DNA of 64,000 nt, from assembly GCA_014773175.1 (NCBI GenBank), contig VXCM01000705.1, positions 1 through 64,000 of the forward strand, written 5' to 3'. Every line of letters begins with the position of its first letter. Position 1 is the stretch's first letter. This document shows positions 56,646 to 64,000 of the stretch, in pieces. Origin of the DNA: Lucifuga dentata (taxonomy: Eukaryota; Chordata; Actinopteri; Ophidiiformes; Bythitidae). A program made the position numbers and the translations under genes. The notes beneath the pieces were generated by a model. The model was not told where the DNA came from and did not search any database. It saw only the letters and a program-made list of their open reading frames with translations.

Positions 56646-57297
56646 TAACCTAATGATGCAGGGTTTAAATTTGCTCCTCGCCTAAATCGATTTTCAGACT
56701 CTAAAAAAAGCTGCTCACACAACATACTGGAAGATGATTTGGGTGTAATGGTAGTAATGGTTGTACTGGCACTGCTGGAACTCTTAAGGGGTTGAAACGG
56801 AAACCAGATGGAGGCTCGGATGGCACTGAGTTCCTCTATTTCAACCAACAGGAAATGGAATTATGGGTGATTATTCACACTGCTCCCAGCTGCAAATCTT
56901 AACATGCATGTCTACAATATCTTTCTTTTGACTTGAAGAAAATATATGTGTATGTGTGTGTGTGTGTGTGTGTGATTAGGTATGTGGGGTGTTGGCTGTT
57001 AAATGAAGCACATAAAGCCTGTTCTCTTTCATTCCTACGTTAAAATGACCAGGCGAAATTAGTTAGTGTGTTTGTGTGTGAAGGTGGAGGTGAGCTTGAC
57101 TGCATGTCTGCGCTAACTGGGTAATATTTTGTGTGTTCAGACAGCCTGTGTGTGCATGAGTGTGTATTCATTAAGCATGTGTTATGTTGTTAATAGCACA
57201 CCTCGTTGGCCAGGCGAAATGAGATCGTTAACCTGGTGCATAACTGGGCTTGTGTACTCTGGCTTAACAAAGGCAGGCCTATATTTGTGAGTGTAAG

Positions 57298-57300
<3 letters not shown>

Positions 57301-57336
<36 letters not shown>
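57301..57336. repeat. (GT)n microsatellite
   Basis: Perfect GT run of about 18 units. Confidence 0.95.
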
Positions 57337-57337
<1 letters not shown>

Positions 57338-57829
57338 ACATGCGCAAAAACTTGCTTCAACTGGTGCAATATTTTGGAAATAAAATTTGTTTAAAAAAAT
57401 GCAACGCAGTGATAAATCTTTAGTTATCGTCTTACAAATTCCTTTTTACGCGTTCCTGCCCATCAGTTAGAGTAACCATGGTAACATATTCTGTTTGTTA
57501 TGGTACAATTGACTGAATTCTAATTGGGTTATGATTGAAGCATAGGCGTGTGTTTTCCTAAATCTAGATCCTTCAAAATCAGACGAGAAACAATGAGATG
57601 CCTTTGTCTTACCGTTATGTAACGATGGAGCCTGATCTGTAGTAGCAGGTATCTGGAGGGGGCGGGGCTACTTTCTCCAGTCCCACCTATCACTGGGAGG
57701 CAGAGATGATGATGTGTTTCCTGTGGCTTCATGCAGCTGCGATCTCAGATGTGGCTGTTTTAGCAGCTCTTAACTCCACACCTCGCCACGGGATACACTT
57801 TATTACAGCGCACAAACACACACGCTCGT

Positions 57830-57863
<34 letters not shown>

Positions 57864-59292
57864 TTATGCCTGGCAACTTTGTAGTTTCTCACAGCTTGGT
57901 TCCCCGGAATCATAAAAACTAAGGCCAGAAAATCCAACCTGGCCTCCACACGGATACCTGTGACATGCCTGAATTGTTCTCCACCTTCTAAATAGAGAGG
58001 CAGGGCATAAAAGTTAAGTCGTTTGAGCTCTAATCTGTGTGTGTGTGCGCTTTAGCAGCTCATTATGCAGGCCAATCACAGGACACAGAGAGAGAGAGAC
58101 ACCGAGGGAAGGAGGAGGAGGAGGATGATGAAGAGGGGAGATGATGTAATATAAAAGATGTAGGATAATGTGAAGAAAACAAAAAGGAAAAGGTTTGCTG
58201 TGGATTCCACCACCGCCTACGTTACGATCAAACACTCTTCCTATGTATCCTGTCATGATTAAAAACAGTCCTGACTGGTTCGTAACCAAGCCCACCCTTT
58301 AATTTAATTCTGGCAAGTATCTCCCCCAAATCAGAGCAGGCTAAGTCCATTTTACTCCATGGAAACAAAGGCGATCTTATAAATGTGTGCAGTGTTAAAA
58401 TGCTTGTAAGCTGCAATCATGAGTCAAAACTTTTACCATCTGTTAATGAAGGCAGATGGAGTTTGCCTTTAATTTAGTGCAACTTTTATGTCTGCTTTTA
58501 ATGAGTCGTACACCATGTGTGCCAATGTCGTATGTTAGCCCAGGTCTTTCCTGTGGTGCCTGCCTGCCCGTCTTCCAGCGCTAATGTGCTAATCTGCTGT
58601 TTAGTCCAACCAGATGGGCTTCTCCCCCCAACACGGGGGAAGATGTGGGAGTGAGGAGGGGGGGGGGGNGGGGGGGGGGGAGAGGAAGTTACCTGCAGAG
58701 ATCTCCCCTCATTAAAAATCCCTCTGCCGAAATTACCCAGCCCATACTCGCCCCTCCCTTCCTTCCTTGTCTCTCATTCCTCCATCCCACTTTCCCAGGA
58801 TAACCAAGAGAACTTTTATTAGGCTTAAACACCCAAAATCTCCCTCACTCCCCGTCTCAGCGCTGCTATTTACTTCCTTTGATTCAATTATTGCTCAAAA
58901 ACGTCTTGAGCTAAGCTCTGACAGTCAGCCTGAATGACTAAGTCATACTTTGGCATGGACATCTGAGGTCTGTTGGCATGTGCTGACTGCACATAAAACT
59001 AACACATTCCGTGCTCGGGAAGAGAATAAAATGAGAGCAAAAGATAAAAGCCAGCAAGATCTGAGTGGTAGATTGATATATATGTGTAGAAGCAAAATAT
59101 GTATAAAACAGATGAAGAAAAGCACATGAAACTCAATCAGGAAGACCACACAGGGGGATTAAACATCCGTCACTCACATGCAAATGCAAGCATGTAACCG
59201 CACTCTCATGATGCCCTACGAGCATCTATCAAGTTTGGACCATCATGCATGAGCGCATTCAACAAGTGAAGGGAGGGGCAGAGCCGGGGGGG

Positions 59293-59588
59293 NNNNNNNN
59301 NNNNNNNNNNNNNNNNNNNNNNNNNNNNNNNNNNNNNNNNNNNNNNNNNNNNNNNNNNNNNNNNNNNNNNNNNNNNNNNNNNNNNNNNNNNNNNNNNNNN
59401 NNNNNNNNNNNNNNNNNNNNNNNNNNNNNNNNNNNNNNNNNNNNNNNNNNNNNNNNNNNNNNNNNNNNNNNNNNNNNNNNNNNNNNNNNNNNNNNNNNNN
59501 NNNNNNNNNNNNNNNNNNNNNNNNNNNNNNNNNNNNNNNNNNNNNNNNNNNNNNNNNNNNNNNNNNNNNNNNNNNNNNNNNNNNNNNN
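59293..59588. other. Assembly gap of 296 N
   Basis: Sized run of N. Flanks are purine-rich (GGGAGGGGCAGAGCCGGGGGG at left; GGATGGAGGGGGAGGGAGGG at right), so a G-rich repeat probably blocked assembly. Confidence 0.99.
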
Positions 59589-59964
59589 TGAAGGATGGAG
59601 GGGGAGGGAGGGAAGATATGAAGAGGGGCATAAAAACCTTCCTTGGCCTGATTAAAATTCTTATACTTTATTGCTCTTTTCTGTAAGCAGGCTGTTGACA
59701 AAAATGAAAGACAAAAAGGGAGTGAAAGAAAGAGGAGAGAGGGAGGAGGAAGGACAGCAATGCTGCAAGCCAGGGATAATTCTATACAGCCCATTTAACG
59801 ACGGAAACTCCGCTTAAAGAAAACTCCATAAAGCTTGTTCAGAAATCCCCTCGTATCATGAGAAAGAAAGACGGAGATGTTAGAGAAGGCAAAAAAGAGC
59901 TGCTGAAATCCTCCATATCAAAGTATGGACTCATGAGGAACGTGACCGAGGTTAACAGCGGTCA

Positions 59965-59999
<35 letters not shown>

Positions 60000-60031
60000 G
60001 GCTCCATNGTGACCGAGGTTAACAGCGGTCA

Positions 60032-60066
<35 letters not shown>

Positions 60067-60761
60067 GGCTCCATCTTTCATCACAAGACAATGATCTCTT
60101 TTCCTGTGCTGTCTACACACACACTCAAAACCCAAAACCGCAGGACTAAAAATGGACTTGTCACAGCCTATTAGGATTAAATTTGCTGTGTCCACAGATT
60201 TGTTTCTCTCTTTCCCTTTTCAGCCATATTTTCCGTTTTGATTGCTTACCGTTGGTGGTATTTGTACTGCCAGCGCCTCATCTCATATCAAAACATCGAG
60301 CTCCATCTGGTTCATGGAGGTTTGATCAACATATCAGATCAGACCTGTTTTCCAAAAGAGCTGTTGGAGCCACTGTAAACCAACAGATAAGTAGAGATAC
60401 AGTACAATACATTTCTAACTTTTCTTCTTCTTCTTCTAAAACTACCCTTGCATGCACCAAATTTTGCAAATAAATCCAGTTCATTGCGAAATAATACCTG
60501 CTATTGTGTGTTGCCAGTAGCTCTCATGATGTAAAAATCATAAAACCTGCAATAAATCAGTTTAGTTTTCTGTTTTGTTGCAGTTTTAATAAATGTAAAT
60601 TCAAAATCTGAGTGTGGGTTTACCTTAGATTTTGTTTGATGACAGATAAAAGCTAGTATGTGCCTGCATTTCGTTGAACTTTACTGAAAAAACTACTAAT
60701 ATCCTAGCTGTAGTTTCAAGGAGAGCATGTAAAACAGAAACAAGAGCCACATTTAGAAAAT

Positions 60762-61315
60762 TTAAAGGACCATACCACCATTTTGCATGTTTGAGCCTAA
60801 TATATTCAATTTTCATGCATGTAAGGTTACTGACAATCATTTCCCAAAGGATAAAATGGTATTTCAGCTTTCCTCATATTTTGCAAAATCTCTTAATCTT
60901 TCAAAATCAAATATTCAAGCAAAAAAATCTTAAAAATCAATGTTTCGCCTGCTAACAGTTATGCAGCCTTATTAAGTCATGGTTGTTTAACTTTTTCAAT
61001 AAACGCAGGTCTTCTTTTGGGACTATATTCCCCGGTGGAGACATACATTCACTCTGTGCTTTTTATTGAGCTTAAACACGAAAATTACATAACTTTAAAA
61101 AAAAAAAACCTGAATACACGTGTTGTTCATGTTGATGGATTACCTATCCCAAGAACGTTTCAAGTATCAACAAGTTGATTTTAATAGCGTGCCAGAATGA
61201 ACTGAAACCAATGTTCCAGTAGTATGCTTTGGGAAATGATTGTCAGTAACGTTACATGTATGAAAACGGAATATATTAGGCTCAAACATGCAAAATGAGT
61301 GGTATGGTCCTTTAA
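60762..61315. mobile_element. TTAA-type MITE (copy 10)
   Basis: TTAA at both ends (60762-60765, 61312-61315). Same orientation and body as copy 5 with a short deletion after GAACTGAAACCAATG. Confidence 0.75.
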
Positions 61316-63032
61316 GCTGTTATCAGCAATATATCCTGACCTACATAAATTTGCCAAGTCCCACAGCAAATACCAAACAATTACTAAATGTCAGAGTGAG
61401 GTAGGTTCATATGGCAGCCTGTTTAATATAAGCTAAAGATAAAATGCTGCATTTTTTTCCAAACAACTACAATTGTGTTGCTGAAGGTATCAAAGGAACT
61501 GTTTTGGCATGAGCGGGGAACATCTTGACCACTCGAGTATGTGTGAGCCTAACTTTGCTATTCATCTCGTCTGCATGGAGCTGTGTGCTTAATTAGGTCA
61601 GGCTTTCTACAACATTTTCAAAGCAGAACCCAAATAAAAAGTCAGTTTCATGCAACTGGGCCAAGCCTCATGAAATTATATTAAAACTCAGCAGAAGAGA
61701 GGCACAACCCATTTAAGGTTGTGAACTGTTGTTAAAAACTCAAGCTCTAAATCAGATGTCTGACGATGGCTGCAGCTTCAAAAGTAAATTTGATGGAATA
61801 TATTACATTCACAATAAATATGTATATCTGCCTGTCTGTGCATTATTCTCCTCAACCAGACTTGTGGAGCTGTTGACCCACAGGCCCATGGATGGCCACA
61901 GAATGCATGACTGCCTCCTCCACTGTATTCACAAGACTCCTCAACAATCCTCTGCAGAGCTCATTTATGAAATAATTGCAGTATCTGTTTTCCCACCGTG
62001 CCCCCGTCTGCAGTTTGAAATAGTGGCGGCATGCCACAAAGGGAACCAAGATAAATTATTAAGTTGACTTTCAAGTCAATTTATTCATAAGCACATTTAA
62101 AAACAACAAGGTTGACCAAAGTGCTGTAGAATTATAAAACACAAATACAAATAAAACCAGTAGAGAAATAAAACACACTATTATATTAGAACTGAGGCCA
62201 GAGAAAGAGAGGATCAAAAGAGATGGAGACATGAACAAACAGCAAGAAAGACACTATAAAGAGTTATGAAAAATTTGGCGATTATGTGTGGCGTGGGTGT
62301 CACCAGTACTCCAGATACTTTGAGGCTCCAAAACTCATATTATATTTCTTGCCAAGCGAGTAAACACACATTCATCCCTACGCAGCCCCAGAGACTGCCT
62401 CTTGTAATTATCTGCTCTGCTCAGAGTCCATTATGAAAGGGAAACAAACTGTCACATACACCATTAACTGTTCCTACCACCCCCACTAATACAAGGGTGT
62501 TNAAAGGGAAACAAACTGTCACATACACCATTAACTGTTCCTACCACCCCCACTAATACAAGGGTGTTTTTAATACAACCTATAAATGTTGTTTACTCAG
62601 CCACAAAGCCAAAGGACACGGACGCTGATACTCACTGACAGTAATGCTTGCTACTAATCTGCGTGTCGAACCAAAGGACTTTTTCTTGGCTCAGAGGTGC
62701 TAGGAACCTCTGAAACTGGGCTTTCATACCACCACATAGTCAGGAGAGATTTAGAGGACGGACGTCTGATTCTGCGCCTTAATGCTGTGGCTTTATGCAG
62801 TGATTCACTTGTAAAAGATGTGGTGTGTGTGTTTATGTGTGTGTGTGTGTGTGTGTGCATGCATATCACACAGACAATGCTAGTCTCCATCAACAAATCT
62901 TAAATTTTGATAGAGTTGAGAACGGCCAGATCCATGCATTCCCGATATAATAAAAATATGTTTTGCAGATTTGCTGCTTTTCTTGTATTGCAGTTTGTAA
63001 CCGTAGAAAATGTAGAACAATTACTGAATGGT
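61316..63032. other. Intergenic, no recognised gene
   Basis: Contains an open stretch at 61729-62067 without recognised domains, a dispersed repeat-like segment from 62065 (AAGTCAATTTATTCATAAGC and following), a false duplication around N at 62502 (62436-62501) and a (GT)n run near 62822-62858. Confidence 0.4.
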
Positions 63033-63823
63033 TAGGGCTGGACGATATGAATTTTTTTTTTAATCACGATATACATTTTTTTTCATACTGATTGAGATCG
63101 ATATATATCATGATATAAATCATGGCAAAGATTCTGCTGCATTTCAAGTCATTTGAACTTAAGATTTATTTTAACATTNATAAATCATGGCAAAGATTCT
63201 GCTGCATTTCAAGTCATTTGAACTTAAGATTTATTTTAACATTTTCTTTATACATGTTCCAAATGTAAAAAATAGCCAACAATTGTATGAACTGAAAAAG
63301 TGCAAACTGCAGTCATCCTTAATAAATAAATCCAAGTTTCAGGTTGAAGCCAAAGCTTTGTCGGCACTGGTTTCTGGCTAATTTTACAGTGAACATCGCC
63401 ACTCTGTTTTGTGTCTGACTTTTAAATAACCAAAATGACACCTCACCGCTGACATTTTTTTATCTTGCTTATCCACAACATCCACTTTCTTTGGTACAGT
63501 AATGACTGTTGAGCTATTACTTTCTTCCTCACTCATTTGATTTTTTTTCCTCTGGATTTTCATCATTTTTGGACATCTTTAACTTTTGTTCGTGTGTTCA
63601 CCATTTAGCCAAAATGCTGCTTTGAGGAACTGAGTGGGCTGTTATTATGACACTGCCACAAGATTGGCTAGTTTGTTCCAGTTCTGACAAGCTATTGGCT
63701 GTTTGAGCCCATTAACTTACCGTATTCAAGCACTATTTCCTATCGACTTTATATTGACCTCCTCATTTTTCTATCGAAGATTTTTTTATATCACGATAAA
63801 TTCGTTTATATTGTCCAGCCCTA
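63033..63823. mobile_element. hAT-type element with degenerate BED-finger remnant
   Basis: Terminal inverted repeats TAGGGCTGGACGATATGAA and the complement ending TTGTCCAGCCCTA. Flanked by 8-bp duplications TGAATGGT (63025-63032) and TGAGTGGT (63824-63831), one mismatch, as expected for hAT. On the minus strand, 63384-63566 reads MSAVRCHFGYLKV, like the start of a BED zinc finger in hAT transposases. The catalytic domain is absent. A false duplication sits around the N at 63179. Confidence 0.75.
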
Positions 63824-64000
63824 TGAGTGGTGAAATGCATTTTTCAGGAAGGTGTAAAAGTAGCAGTGGCAAAGAATTGCAGTAACAGAAGGATTACTAA
63901 ACTAAAAAAAAAGTATAACAAGTCTCAGTAGGGGTGAAAAGTGCAGAAGTGGTTTTTGTATGAATCATCACAGTTTTGTTCTCAGAAGTAGTCAATACTG

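Larger units (their letters stand above)
54456..60761. other. Gene-poor interval with microsatellites and assembly gap
   Basis: No supported exon. Holds (CA)n(GA)n at 55241-55299, LINE-tail-like sequence near 55800 and 56560-56640, (GT)n at 57301-57336, (CA)n at 57831-57860, a G-run with N at 58669, the N gap at 59293-59588 and a false duplication around N at 60008. Confidence 0.5.

Noticed and set aside
59206..59794. Long frames across the N gap
   Set aside because: They consist mostly of unknown residues from the 296-N run.

Overview
The window reads as nuclear DNA of a ray-finned (teleost) fish. It has compact multi-exon vertebrate genes with GT-AG introns, abundant (CA/GT)n and tetranucleotide microsatellites, Tc1, hAT and TTAA-flanked DNA transposon remnants, and a 5'-truncated L1-type LINE. 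There is no bacterial or phage-like content, no CRISPR array and no operon.

Layout. (1) 1-5135, minus strand: the 5' half (12 coding exons) of a canonical poly(A) polymerase, papola type, running off the left edge. (2) 6603-16211, plus strand: agbl5/CCP5, a tubulin deglutamylase, reconstructed as 16 phase-compatible coding exons. It is divergent from papola across a 1.5-kb spacer. (3) 18196-18309, minus strand: ost4, a 37-residue oligosaccharyltransferase subunit in a single coding exon. (4) 19352-25145, plus strand: selenoi/ept1, an ethanolamine phosphotransferase. Its last exon has an in-frame TGA (25101) at the selenocysteine position of the family, and a SECIS-like hairpin lies about 2.7 kb downstream, near the poly(A) signal. 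(5) 34495-46369, minus strand: a HUNK-family Ser/Thr kinase in 11 coding exons. (6) 46370-64000: a gene-poor flank with microsatellites, MITEs and retroelement tails, and no convincing exon.

These are independent housekeeping and signalling genes, not a pathway. The agbl5-ost4 adjacency and the nearby selenoi match human 2p23. The main non-genic signal is a MITE family with about 95-bp inverted repeats, about ten copies here, mostly bounded by TTAA. A second pattern is technical: single N characters flanked by 64-67-bp exact duplications, which look like unmerged contig ends. Two of these damage real exons (agbl5 exon 9 and kinase exon 1). I found no previously undescribed multi-gene system. 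The best second-look items are the selenoprotein recoding module, the TTAA MITE family, the Asn-for-Gly change in the kinase nucleotide loop, and several unusual splice sites.
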